Assembly (NCBI GenBank): GCA_020048795.1 | Contig: JAIFMA010000064.1 | Span: 1-25,777, forward strand | Direction of reading: 5' to 3' | Length of the DNA stretch: 25,777 bases | Origin: Rhodoferax sp. | GTDB lineage: Bacteria; Pseudomonadota; Gammaproteobacteria; Burkholderiales; Burkholderiaceae_C | Shown here: positions 1 to 7,548 of the stretch, one piece after another | Layout of the letters: each line of letters begins with the position of its first letter | Position numbering within the stretch: the stretch's first letter is position 1 | Notes under the pieces: model-generated | The model's database searches: none | Told to the model about the DNA's origin: nothing | The model's input: the letters and a program-made list of their open reading frames with translations, nothing else | Translations under genes and position numbers: made by a program

Positions 1-466
1 CCTTGGCTTTCTGACCAGCGATCCGGTTGGCCAGGGCGCAGCACCGGGCTTCAAGTCCGGAGGCCACCTTGGTGGCGACCTTGGCAACCGGTACGGCGGC
101 CACAGCAAGGGGTTGCAGCTTGACACCTGTGGCTTTTTCGAAGCGGGTGGCGTTGGCGGCAACCTGTACCACACCCTTGCCCGCCAGTTTGACGGCCTTG
201 TTGACCGCCAGATCAGCGCCGTCAGAGGTGAATTCCACGCCACGGAAATACAGCCCGGTGACTTTCTTCTCCGCGGCCAAGGCATTGCCACGCGCATCAA
301 CACTCAGACGGCTGCCGGCTTTCTTGACAGCTGCCGCCCAGCTTTGATCGCAATAGCCAATGGCGCGCTTGTTGCCAACGCGGTAGGCATTGATGATGTT
401 CTTGGCCGTGTTGCCATAAGACTCAATGAGTTCCTGGGTGACGGCGGTGAGGTTGTTGACTGACAT
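1..466 (-). CDS. phasin-like small protein, 3' end beyond window edge
   Basis: The minus strand is open from an ATG at 466-464 to the left edge, giving 155 visible residues. AGGAG lies 6 bases before the ATG, a good ribosome binding site that fixes the start. The product begins MSVNNLTAVTQELIESYGN and is rich in Ala, Val, Lys and Asn, with no signal peptide or membrane segment. It looks helical and amphipathic. Small proteins of this style in Burkholderiales are often annotated as phasin-family, meaning polyhydroxyalkanoate granule surface proteins, but I recognise the style rather than a diagnostic motif. The plus-strand reading frames over the same bases are shadows: they lack ribosome binding sites. 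Gene identity is moderately sure; granule binding is inference. Confidence 0.6.
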   Translation of the reverse strand, partial: MSVNNLTAVTQELIESYGNTAKNIINAYRVGNKRAIGYCDQSWAAAVKKAGSRLSVDARGNALAAEKKVTGLYFRGVEFTSDGADLAVNKAVKLAGKGVVQVAANATRFEKATGVKLQPLAVAAVPVAKVATKVASGLEARCCALANRIAGQKAK

Positions 467-548
467 AAAGTACTCCTGAAAAATAATTGCGTTTGGCGCT
501 GGCCGAATTTTCGCGATTCATCCTAGTGACAGCACCTTAATCTGGCGT

Positions 549-578
549 GTTTCCCTAGAGCAAGCGGTCTAGGAAAAC
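549..578. promoter_or_regulatory. 11-bp inverted repeat upstream of the phasin-like gene
   Basis: Arms 549-559 (GTTTCCCTAGA) and 568-578 (TCTAGGAAAAC) are complementary at 10 of 11 positions around an 8-base spacer. The site lies about 80 bases upstream of the phasin-like start and about 85 bases upstream of the ATPase-like gene, in a divergent intergenic region. It could be an operator for either gene. No T-run follows, so a terminator is less likely. The binding protein is unknown. Confidence 0.35.
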
Positions 579-661
579 GTCAGCGATGACAGAAGGCTTG
601 CAAAATCGCCAGTTTTGGCACACGATGCGTGCCGCTACTTCATTTCAATCGGTCAACCACC

Positions 662-1252
662 ATGAGCATTCGTTACACCAACGTCATCAACCATTTGCCA
701 GAGACCAAGATGCGGCTGTACCCTACCAAGGTCATCAACATCATCGGCGGCCCGGGCAGTGACAAATCGCTGTTTTCGGCAGCCATCGTGCTGTATCTCA
801 GCCTGCACGGCAAAACCGTGGAAACCATCCCCGACTACGCCAAGTCGCTGGTCTGGCAACAAAATTTTGAAGTGCTGAAAAACCAGTATTTCATTGCCCA
901 GCGCCAGTTCGAGATGCTCAATCTGATTGATGGGCAAGTGCACTTCCTGATCACCGAATGTTCGTTGCCACAAGTGCTTTTTTACAACGAAAACTACTCC
1001 GACAACATCTGCGATGTGGCCAAGACCCGCGAGCAGATTCTGGAGTGGTACCGGCAAAACGACAACATCAACATTCTGGTCGAGCGTGGCGACAAGAAAT
1101 ATGTGCGTAGCGGACGCTTTCAGGACGAAGAACAGGCACGCGAAGTCGATCAGGGTCTGCGCGAAATTCTCGACCGCGAAAAACTGCCCTACACCGTGTT
1201 GCCCCCTGATGTCAAAGCCATCCATGCGTTTACCGAGACATTGTTGGCCTAG
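662..1252 (+). CDS. P-loop ATPase/kinase-like protein with altered Walker A
   Basis: The 196-residue product has a hydrophobic strand (KVINII) followed by GGPGSDKS at residues 29-36, in the position of a Walker A loop. The usual GxxGxGK[ST] form would have Gly where Asp34 stands (codon GAC at 761-763). The next helix and the stretch VETIPDYAKSLVW resemble the small AAA/NadR-like nucleotide kinases common in phages and some bacteria, where 'EYAK.LVW' follows the P-loop; a second acidic segment (FLITE, near residue 101) could serve as Walker B. No substrate can be named. The ATG at 662 is chosen over an upstream GTG at 629; neither has a clear ribosome binding site, and ATG 710 (Met17) is also possible. 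It stands alone, convergent with the membrane protein that follows. Confidence 0.65.
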   Translation: MSIRYTNVINHLPETKMRLYPTKVINIIGGPGSDKSLFSAAIVLYLSLHGKTVETIPDYAKSLVWQQNFEVLKNQYFIAQRQFEMLNLIDGQVHFLITECSLPQVLFYNENYSDNICDVAKTREQILEWYRQNDNINILVERGDKKYVRSGRFQDEEQAREVDQGLREILDREKLPYTVLPPDVKAIHAFTETLLA

Positions 1253-1317
1253 GAGCCGGTCCGACTTGTGGAACATTGGCTGCGAATCGCTATCGATGTC
1301 ATCAGTCCGACGGGCTT

Positions 1318-2478
1318 CTAGTACTGCTCGGGTGGCGGGCACCATCCACCCGGCAGCAAGGCCGTCAGAAAACGGTTGATGCGTGTCTCATGGCGCTGCC
1401 ACCAGATGCCCAACCCGACCACCCCCAGACCCAGCAGGGTCAGCACAAACGGAAACAGCAAACTGTCACCAAACACCTTGTGTGACAGATAGCCCAGGTA
1501 AATCGCCACGCCCAGGCCACCAAAAACGGTAAACACGCGCCGCCCAATGGCAGCCCCGACAAACACCAGGACCAGGTTGATCAGGCAATACAGCGCCTTG
1601 CCCAGTTCCGATTCTGAGTCGCGCAGACTTAGCCCTCCCCAGAACATCAGTGTGCCAAACAGGTACAGCCAGAAAGCATAGTCCTGGTGCCACTCGGCCT
1701 CACGGGCCCGGCGGCAACGCACATCCACCCACAGGGCGATAAACACGGTAGCGATGCCAAACACCAGCGACACGTCACGAATCAACTTCCAGTCCCAATG
1801 GCCGGCCTCCGTCCACAGCGCGTGCGCAACGTCCATGTTCATGTACCACAGCGTCACGGCAATCGGCATCACCATGAAGGGCAGACGGTAGCGCCACAGC
1901 ATCACCACCCCAGCGGCCAGCGTGGCCAATTCGAGCGTCAGCCAGCGCCAGTTGATGTGAGTGTGATAGGCCGAATAGCTGCTCAAACCGCCCGGAGGCC
2001 ACCAACCCAGGCCGTGTTGCACACACCACACCAACAGCGGCACCAGCACCACCGCCAGCGTGGCCAGAATGCCCGCTGGCACCGCCAGACGGTGCTGCTT
2101 CAGATGATCGGCAACCTTCAAACACGCCAGCAGATAACCGGCGCTGATGGTGGCCAGGCCCCAGGCGCCAAAAGTCTGCCAGCCCAGCGTCATGAACAGC
2201 GACATGGCGCCAATGGCGATCATGCCGCCAAAGTAATACAGGGTGTTGGTGAAACTGAAGCGTGGGCCAGCGGGCACGCCTGCCGCAGCAACTCGGGCTG
2301 ACGCTGCGCCGGGCTGACCCGATGAGTCCATCTCGCGCCAGCGCAGCCACAGCATGTGCGCCTGTTGCCGGGTAATCAGTCCATCCTGCGCGGCGGCTTG
2401 CAAGTCGGCCTGACCCAAAGACACCCGCCTTCCATCAGGGCCGGCCGGGTCGCCGGGGGAGATTGAGATTTCAGACAT
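1318..2478 (-). CDS. polytopic inner-membrane protein of unknown function
   Basis: The product has 386 residues. The start at 2478 is set by GGAG six bases upstream; a longer open frame reaches 2664 but would overlap glnS. The soluble N-terminal part (about 75 residues) contains a segment suggesting a helical pair (LQAAAQDGLITRQQAHMLW). From TLYYFGGMIAIGAMSLF onward about ten hydrophobic segments follow, many Trp-rich, and the protein ends in a short polar tail. The short N-terminal domain followed by many helices recalls DUF2157-type membrane proteins, but I cannot assign the family firmly. It is divergent from glnS across a 94-base gap and convergent with the ATPase-like gene across 65 bases; that gap holds only a weak imperfect inverted repeat (10 of 12 pairs, 42-base loop). 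Confidence 0.8.
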   Translation of the reverse strand: MSEISISPGDPAGPDGRRVSLGQADLQAAAQDGLITRQQAHMLWLRWREMDSSGQPGAASARVAAAGVPAGPRFSFTNTLYYFGGMIAIGAMSLFMTLGWQTFGAWGLATISAGYLLACLKVADHLKQHRLAVPAGILATLAVVLVPLLVWCVQHGLGWWPPGGLSSYSAYHTHINWRWLTLELATLAAGVVMLWRYRLPFMVMPIAVTLWYMNMDVAHALWTEAGHWDWKLIRDVSLVFGIATVFIALWVDVRCRRAREAEWHQDYAFWLYLFGTLMFWGGLSLRDSESELGKALYCLINLVLVFVGAAIGRRVFTVFGGLGVAIYLGYLSHKVFGDSLLFPFVLTLLGLGVVGLGIWWQRHETRINRFLTALLPGGWCPPPEQY

Positions 2479-2572
2479 GGTGGACTCCGAAATAGCCGAA
2501 CGCTGGGCAAGGCACAAATCATAGCGACAACCGGTCAATACCCAGCCCGGTGAGCCCACTAAAATCAGGCGC

Positions 2573-4387
2573 ATGAGCCACCCTACCCCACACCACAATA
2601 TGCCTGCCGCTTCGGTGGCCGCCGCAGACATCGTCAAATCCAGCAATTTCCTACGCCAGATCATTGAAAACGATCTGAGCCAGGGGACTTACGCCCAGCG
2701 CCACTGGGCCGGCACACCCGGAGACGCAGCCCACCACGCTGCTGGCGCACCTGACCCGGCCAAAATCCGCACCCGTTTTCCGCCCGAGCCCAACGGCTAC
2801 CTGCACGTAGGTCATGCCAAAAGCATTTGTCTGAATTTTGGTTTGGCGCGCGACTACGGTGGTGTCTGCCACATGCGCTTTGATGACACCAACCCCGAAA
2901 AAGAAGACACCGAATACGTCAACAGCATTCTGGACGCGGTGCAATGGCTGGGCTTTGACTGGCAGGTCAATGGCCAGAGCCATCTGTTTCAGGCCAGCGA
3001 CTATTTTGATTTGATGTACCGCGCTGCCGAGTATTTGATTGAATCCGGCAACGCCTACGTGGACGAGCAAACCCCCGATCAAATGCGCGCCAACCGAGGC
3101 GACTTTGGCAAGCCCGGTGTCGATAGCCCCTACCGCAGCCGCAGCCCGGCTGAAAACCTGGCACGTTTTCGCGAAATGCGCGATGGCCAGCACGCCGACG
3201 GTGCCATGGTGTTGCGCTCAAAAATTGACATGGCCAGCCCCAACATCAACATGCGCGACCCGGCCATCTACCGCATACGCCGTGCCACCCACCACAACAC
3301 TGGCGACAAATGGTGCATCTACCCGATGTACACCTTCGCCCACCCGATCGAGGACGCGCTGGAGCAGATCACGCACAGTATCTGCACGCTCGAATTTGAA
3401 GACCAGCGTCCGTTTTACGACTGGCTGATGGCACGCCTGATTGAAGGCGGCCTGCTAGCCGACCCGCCGCCGCGCCAATATGAGTTCGCCCGACTGAACC
3501 TCACCTATGTGATCACCAGCAAACGCCGGCTGGCCCAGTTGGTCACCGAGAACAAGGTCAACGGCTGGGACGATCCCCGCATGCCAACCATCGTGGGCCT
3601 GCGTCGCCGTGGCTATACGCCGGCTGCGCTGCAAACCTTTGCCGAGCGCATCGGTGTCACCAAAAGCGACAGCTGGATTGACTATGCCACCCTGGAGGGC
3701 TGCCTGCGTGAAGACCTTGACGTGTCGGCGCCACGCGCCATGGCTGTGCTCGACCCGGTGAAACTGATTCTGACCAACTGGCATGAGGTGATGGGCCAGG
3801 GCATCCTGGACGACTGTAGCGCCCCGGTCCATCCACACCACCCCGAACTGGGCAAACGCCACTTCAAGATGGGCCAGGAGGTCTGGATCGAGCGCAGCGA
3901 CTTCATGGAAGTGCCGAGCAAGGGCTTCTTCAGATTGTTCCCAGGCAACCGGGTGCGCCTCAAATACGGCCACGTGATCGAATGCACAGACGCTATCAAA
4001 GACGAAGCTGGCAGCGCAATAGCCATAAGGGCTACAGTCATAAAAGATACCAAGAGCGGGACACCCGGGAGCGACCGCATCAAGGTCAAAGGCGTGATCA
4101 CCTGGGTCGGTGCAGATGACGGTGTGCCAGCGCAGGTGCGCCTGTACGACCGTCTGTTCCTGGACCCCCAGCCTGATGTCGGCGGCAAGGACTTTCTTGA
4201 GAGCCTCAATCCTGACAGCCTGAAAGTGACCACCGCCATCGTCGAGCCCTCGCTGGCAATGGCCCAACCCGACGACAAGTTTCAGTTTGAGCGGCACGGC
4301 TACTTTGTGGCCGATCGGGTCGATCATTCGCAGGGCAAACCGGTGTTTAACCTGGCGGTGGGCCTGAAAGACTCGTGGGGCAGGTAG
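2573..4387 (+). CDS. glnS: glutaminyl-tRNA synthetase
   Basis: Class I synthetase that charges tRNA-Gln with glutamine in the cytoplasm. The 604-residue product has the class I signature at residues 78-81 (PPEPNGYLHVGH) and the second ATP-binding signature as TSKRRL near residue 315, in place of the usual MSKRKL. The GlnRS-specific anticodon-binding barrel follows (DFMEVPSKGFFRLFPGNRVRLKYGHVIEC, then IKVKGVITWV), ending VFNLAVGLKDSWGR, which matches the family C-terminus. It is about 50 residues longer than the E. coli enzyme, mostly at the N-terminus. The ATG at 2573 follows TAAAAT (2560-2565) by only 7 bases with no good ribosome binding site, so the message may be nearly leaderless. Residues 474-492 are encoded by a repeat-like segment with codon use unlike the rest of the gene. 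Confidence 0.95.
   Translation: MSHPTPHHNMPAASVAAADIVKSSNFLRQIIENDLSQGTYAQRHWAGTPGDAAHHAAGAPDPAKIRTRFPPEPNGYLHVGHAKSICLNFGLARDYGGVCHMRFDDTNPEKEDTEYVNSILDAVQWLGFDWQVNGQSHLFQASDYFDLMYRAAEYLIESGNAYVDEQTPDQMRANRGDFGKPGVDSPYRSRSPAENLARFREMRDGQHADGAMVLRSKIDMASPNINMRDPAIYRIRRATHHNTGDKWCIYPMYTFAHPIEDALEQITHSICTLEFEDQRPFYDWLMARLIEGGLLADPPPRQYEFARLNLTYVITSKRRLAQLVTENKVNGWDDPRMPTIVGLRRRGYTPAALQTFAERIGVTKSDSWIDYATLEGCLREDLDVSAPRAMAVLDPVKLILTNWHEVMGQGILDDCSAPVHPHHPELGKRHFKMGQEVWIERSDFMEVPSKGFFRLFPGNRVRLKYGHVIECTDAIKDEAGSAIAIRATVIKDTKSGTPGSDRIKVKGVITWVGADDGVPAQVRLYDRLFLDPQPDVGGKDFLESLNPDSLKVTTAIVEPSLAMAQPDDKFQFERHGYFVADRVDHSQGKPVFNLAVGLKDSWGR
3992..4046 (+). repeat. interspersed repeat-like segment inside glnS
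   Basis: This 55-base segment starts GCTATCAAAG and contains GCGCAAT and AAGGGCT. It aligns without gaps to 24641-24695 inside waaA (31 of 55 identical by hand count) and more weakly to 21114-21169 (28 of 55). It introduces rare codons (ATA, AGG, ACA, ATA) into a gene that otherwise uses GC-ending codons. Compared with GlnRS relatives as I recall them it replaces, rather than lengthens, a loop of the anticodon-binding region. Confidence 0.45.
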
Positions 4388-5541
4388 CCCCTGGCCGTCA
4401 AATTCACCTCAAGGCGGCCTGGTTGGCAACCGATAGGGGGCAGGGTGTTTTAAAAGGCCCTACCATGCTGGCAAACTTGATCTCTGTCGCGCCAAACACA
4501 CTACGCAACGCCTTGGGAGGTCCGATGGGCGATTCAGCCGGTGGTGGCAAGGCCTGCGAGTTGGGAGCCCGGCAACGCGTTGACCCGCGCGGCTCGACCC
4601 CAGCAAGACCGCACCACTTATAGTCCTGGCCCAGCACCAAAAAGCACTGAAGACGTTTACACATCCAGCGGACGACTTCAGGGCACCAGTACCCTCTACC
4701 AGTCAGTCAGCGTTGATCGGAACGCGTCTTTTGACCTGTCCATCAAAACAGCGCAGGGCGACATTGCCAGCATCCGTCTCACCCAACAGCAGCGTTACAG
4801 TGCTGCCGGGTCCGCACAACCAACCGACCAAGGCCTGGCGCTGCAAAACAGTGACTCATTGCGCCTGAATGTGCAGTTCAGACTTCCTGATCAGCATGCG
4901 TAAAAGCACAAAATGGATGGAATTTGAAGTAGCACTAAATAGAAATATCGGCTACGATAGTGAAACGAATTTCAGCCATAGATCGGCTTAGGGGGTCCCC
5001 CCGCAATGGAAGATGCCCCTGCCACACCACCTGGCATGCGAGTCCGCACCGGGCGATTCGAGAAGTTGAGGTCATGTGAATCTGGATATGCCAGGACTAT
5101 CGAAATGAGCCACTGTTAACACCTGATGCAGCGTAGATCGGCTGCCATGGCCAATACTCTCCTCTTCAAAGGCGCAGCGATCGAGGAACTCGATCGCTTG
5201 AACGGTCTCAGAGCAAGGATGTACATCGTGTGGCAGCGTTCAATCCGATGACTGCGCAAAACATCGCATTGTTCAAGGCATTTTTGAGCGGCGAGTGTGG
5301 GCTAAACGGGTTTCGCCATCACCACCTGCAAAACAAGCTCTTTGACTCAAAGCCCAAAGATGCGGCCGTGGTGAAACGGCGCATCCACCGCACCAGCCGA
5401 CTCATCGCCAAATTGCGGAGCCACTGCTCGATCAACAAAGTTCAAAACATACGCCGCTATCGTGTCAGCCATCATGGCTATGGCAGCATGTGGGCGGCTG
5501 TTTTGTCAGACTTGGACACCAGCGCATGCGCAACCAGCAGG
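4388..5541. other. gene-poor remnant region between glnS and ctaB
   Basis: About 1.15 kb with no intact recognisable gene. It holds a weak ORF (4541-4903), the remnant of a winged-helix-like C-terminus (5230-5583), a direct repeat TAGATCGGCT at about 4980 and 5133, a G5/C6 palindrome near 4991, and a perfect 9-bp stem with a 3-base loop at 5177-5197 (GCGATCGAG-GAA-CTCGATCGC). A 34-codon open stretch from the ATG at 5147 is unrecognised. In related Burkholderiales the gene after ctaB is normally sco (SCO1/SenC). It is absent here, which suggests a rearrangement with its breakpoint at the ctaB 3' end. Confidence 0.5.
4541..4903 (+). CDS. possible fragment of a hypothetical protein
   Basis: The open frame starts at a GTG with no ribosome binding site. 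Its second half reads like a folded protein rather than noise: SGRLQGTSTLYQSVSVDRNA, then alternating polar and hydrophobic residues (FDLSIKTAQGDIASIRLTQQ) typical of beta structure, ending at TAA 4901. An ATG at 4464 in another frame, with AAGG upstream, opens MLANLISVAPNTLRNALGG and could be the original N-terminus separated by a frameshift. No function can be given. It may be the remnant of a truncated gene. Confidence 0.25.
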   Translation: MVARPASWEPGNALTRAARPQQDRTTYSPGPAPKSTEDVYTSSGRLQGTSTLYQSVSVDRNASFDLSIKTAQGDIASIRLTQQQRYSAAGSAQPTDQGLALQNSDSLRLNVQFRLPDQHA

Positions 5542-5583
5542 TCAGTTCAGCAGGTAGTGGTCGAGCAGCAAAGCGGCAAATAG
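5230..5583 (+). pseudogene. C-terminal remnant of a winged-helix-like hypothetical protein
   Basis: The open frame has no plausible start; 5230 is a GTG without a ribosome binding site. It encodes a stretch with LNGFRHHHLQNKLFDSKPKD, VVKRRIHRTSRLIAKLRSH and INKVQNIRRYRVSHHGYG. This matches in style the C-terminus of a large uncharacterised family that I recall as 'NGFRNRDLR..LF....RR..RITR.LRLLRAHGLI.KVP.THRY..T..G', a winged-helix-like fold. The usual several-hundred-residue N-terminal part is absent upstream and the motif is eroded. The frame runs 42 bases into the 3' end of ctaB on the other strand. I judge it the tail of a decayed gene; the family match is from memory. Confidence 0.4.
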
Positions 5584-6417
5584 CGCGCTCAGGTGAATCA
5601 GCGAAAACCGGAATGTCTTGCGCGCCAGCAGGTCGGAGTAATCACGCCACAGCCACCAGCCATGCAGGCAAAAACCAGCACTTAGCACCAGCGCCACGCC
5701 CAGATACAACCACGAGCTCATACCGTAGATGAAAGGCAGCATACAGGCTGCAAGCAAGAGGGTGGTGTACAACAGCACCATCAGCCGGGTGAATTGGTTG
5801 CCATGGGTCACCGGCAGCATCGGCAGGCCGGACTTGCGGTAGTCTTCCACCCGGTAGAGTGCCAGCGCCCAGAAGTGGGGCGGTGTCCACAAAAAAATGA
5901 TCAAAAACAGGATCATCGCCTCAGGGCCGACTTGGCCCACCATAGCAGCCCAGCCCAGCACCGGCGGCATGGCTCCCGAGGCACCACCGATCACAATGTT
6001 TTGCGGGGTCAGGGGTTTTAAGATCACTGTATAGATTACCGCATAACCAATGAAGGTAGCAAAAGTCAGCCACATGGTCAGCGGGTTGACCACCAGATAG
6101 AGCAAGGCCGAGCCCAGCGCGCACAGGGTGGCGGCAAACAGGGCGGTGGGCCGCCAGGCGGTGCGCTTCATCTTGGCATCGATGTTTTTTTCGATGATGC
6201 AGTTGAAAGCGGCCGCAGCACCGGCCACCAGCCAGATACCCAGGCAGGCGGCCAAGGCCACACCGGCCTGATGCCCCGACGGCAGGCCCGGCACCGCCAG
6301 CACCATGCCAATCAGGGCACAAAACACAATCAGTTGAATGACACGAGGTTTTGTCAGCGCATAAAACTGTGCCAACACTGACAACGTCGAGTTGAGTGGC
6401 CGCGTAGGGGTGCTCAT
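5542..6417 (-). CDS. ctaB: protoheme IX farnesyltransferase (heme O synthase)
   Basis: This membrane UbiA-type prenyltransferase adds farnesyl to heme B to make heme O, the substrate of CtaA. The 291-residue product shows YALTKPRVIQL near the N-terminus and the Asp-rich catalytic segment NCIIEKNIDAKMKRTAWRPT. Family-typical FATFIGYAVIYTVILKPLTP, NIVIGGASGAMPPVLGW, LFLWTPPHFWALAL and RKSGLPMLPVTHG follow, with about nine membrane segments. The ATG overlaps the ctaA stop by four bases (ATGA), so the two are coupled. After TAWRPT the sequence goes directly to ALFAATLC; relatives have roughly ten more residues here (about 'xGELSxxQTLL'). This looks like a small in-frame deletion in a cytoplasmic loop next to the active site. 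No sco gene follows. Confidence 0.93.
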   Translation of the reverse strand: MSTPTRPLNSTLSVLAQFYALTKPRVIQLIVFCALIGMVLAVPGLPSGHQAGVALAACLGIWLVAGAAAAFNCIIEKNIDAKMKRTAWRPTALFAATLCALGSALLYLVVNPLTMWLTFATFIGYAVIYTVILKPLTPQNIVIGGASGAMPPVLGWAAMVGQVGPEAMILFLIIFLWTPPHFWALALYRVEDYRKSGLPMLPVTHGNQFTRLMVLLYTTLLLAACMLPFIYGMSSWLYLGVALVLSAGFCLHGWWLWRDYSDLLARKTFRFSLIHLSALFAALLLDHYLLN

Positions 6418-7519
6418 GCTTTGGGCCCCGACATTGGCACGGCACTGGCAACCACCCAGGTGAGCGTAAGCAGCAAGGCAGCGGCACCCCCGGTGTGCAG
6501 CAAAGCGGCCAGCAGCGGCCAGCCCAGCACCACATTGGCCAGACCCGTGACCAACTGTAGGCCAATCAGTACAGCCAACACGCGCGAGGCAAGCCGCCAG
6601 ACTCTGCTACGGTTCAACTGCCAGGCCAACACCATCAACAGGCAGAGCAGCCCATAGGCGACCAGGCGATGCACATAATGAATCGCTGTCAGTGCAGCAA
6701 AGCTGACAGGCTCACCGTCGGCCGTCAGGCCCAGGCCGCGCCAGACTTCGAAACCTTGGGAAAAATTCATATCCGGCCACCAACTGCCTTGGCAGGTTGG
6801 AAAATCTGCGCAGGCCAGTACGGCATAGTTGGCACTGACCCAACCTCCCAACATGATCTGCAACAACAGCAAGGTGAGCGACCAGACCAACCAGCGGCGT
6901 GTGATAGCGGGTAACACAACATCATCAATAACGCCAGCGCGCCCAACAAATGCAGGGTCACGATGGCTGGGAACAATTTCATGGTCACCGTCAGCGCCCC
7001 AAAAGCGCCTTGCACGCAAACCCACACCAGGGTCAAACTTGTGAGCCAGGGCCAGGGCAGCTCGGTAGCGCCAGCTTGCTTGCGCTGGTGCAACCAGTCG
7101 CGCCAGCTGACTGCCGTGAGCAGGAGAATCAGCGCGCCAACGCCGGTGGCCATATAACGATGCAGCATCTCGATCCAGGCTTTGGGCAAGGTGACTGGAC
7201 CGTCGGGCAACAGGGTTTGTGCCGCAGCAATCTGCTGACCCGCACCCAGGGGCGAGGTGTTGCCATAACAGCCCGGCCAGTCGGGGCAACCTAGCCCGGA
7301 ATCAGTCAATCGGGTAAAAGCGCCAAAAAGCACCAGATCAAAGGTCAGAAAAAGGGTGAACAGCCGCAAGGCCTGAATCCGTTTGAGCGGCGTGCCGTGC
7401 CGATGGCGCAGCCAGACCCACAGCACCGGCCCCAGCGCCAGCAACGCGCCGACCAGCAGCAAACTGGCCAATGGTGCCAGATCGTAGCTTGAGGTGTGCT
7501 GGAGCAGTTGCAAACTCAT
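6414..7519 (-). pseudogene. ctaA: heme A synthase (COX15/CtaA family), frameshifted as sequenced
   Basis: Heme A synthase oxidises the C8 methyl of heme O in the inner membrane. The first frame from ATG 7519 gives FGAFTRLTDSGLGCPDWPGCYG, the paired-Cys loop, then EMLHRYMATGVG with a heme-ligand His, LTVTMKLFPAIVTLHLLGAL, and then loses homology near LMMLCYP. The second half is in another frame: ITRRWLVWSLTLLLLQIMLG, GWVSANYAVLACADFPTCQG, IHYVHRLVAYGL and ANVVLGWPLLAALLHTGGAA, ending at 6414. One extra base near 6905-6925, for example a fourth C in the CCC run of the ctaA strand, would join them. All four heme-ligand His regions survive, so a sequence error or a very recent mutation is likely. 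It lies 29 bases after the CxxxC gene and overlaps ctaB by four bases. Confidence 0.85.
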
Positions 7520-7548
7520 GTAGGCCGTTCAGATGTCAGGCAGCCATG

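Noticed and set aside
1254..1319. Rho-independent terminator between the P-loop gene and the membrane protein
   Set aside because: The inverted repeat is imperfect (10 of 12) with a 42-base loop and no T-run.
653..1345. 230-codon open frame on the minus strand opposite the P-loop gene
   Set aside because: Composition is typical of an antisense shadow, there is no ribosome binding site or recognisable motif, and the plus-strand frame carries the P-loop.
1687..2301. 204-codon plus-strand frame opposite the membrane protein
   Set aside because: His/Gln/Arg-rich low-quality sequence, the usual mirror of a hydrophobic gene on the other strand.
3455..4327. 290-codon minus-strand frame inside glnS
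   Set aside because: Shadow of the glnS reading frame; no domain is recognisable and there is no start signal.
4990..5060. Possible structured RNA or group II intron end near the G5/C6 palindrome
   Set aside because: No domain V-like hairpin or reverse transcriptase nearby; a short GC palindrome alone is not enough.
5147..5251. 34-codon ORF with the 9-bp hairpin inside it
   Set aside because: No ribosome binding site and no recognisable family; listed only as part of the remnant region.
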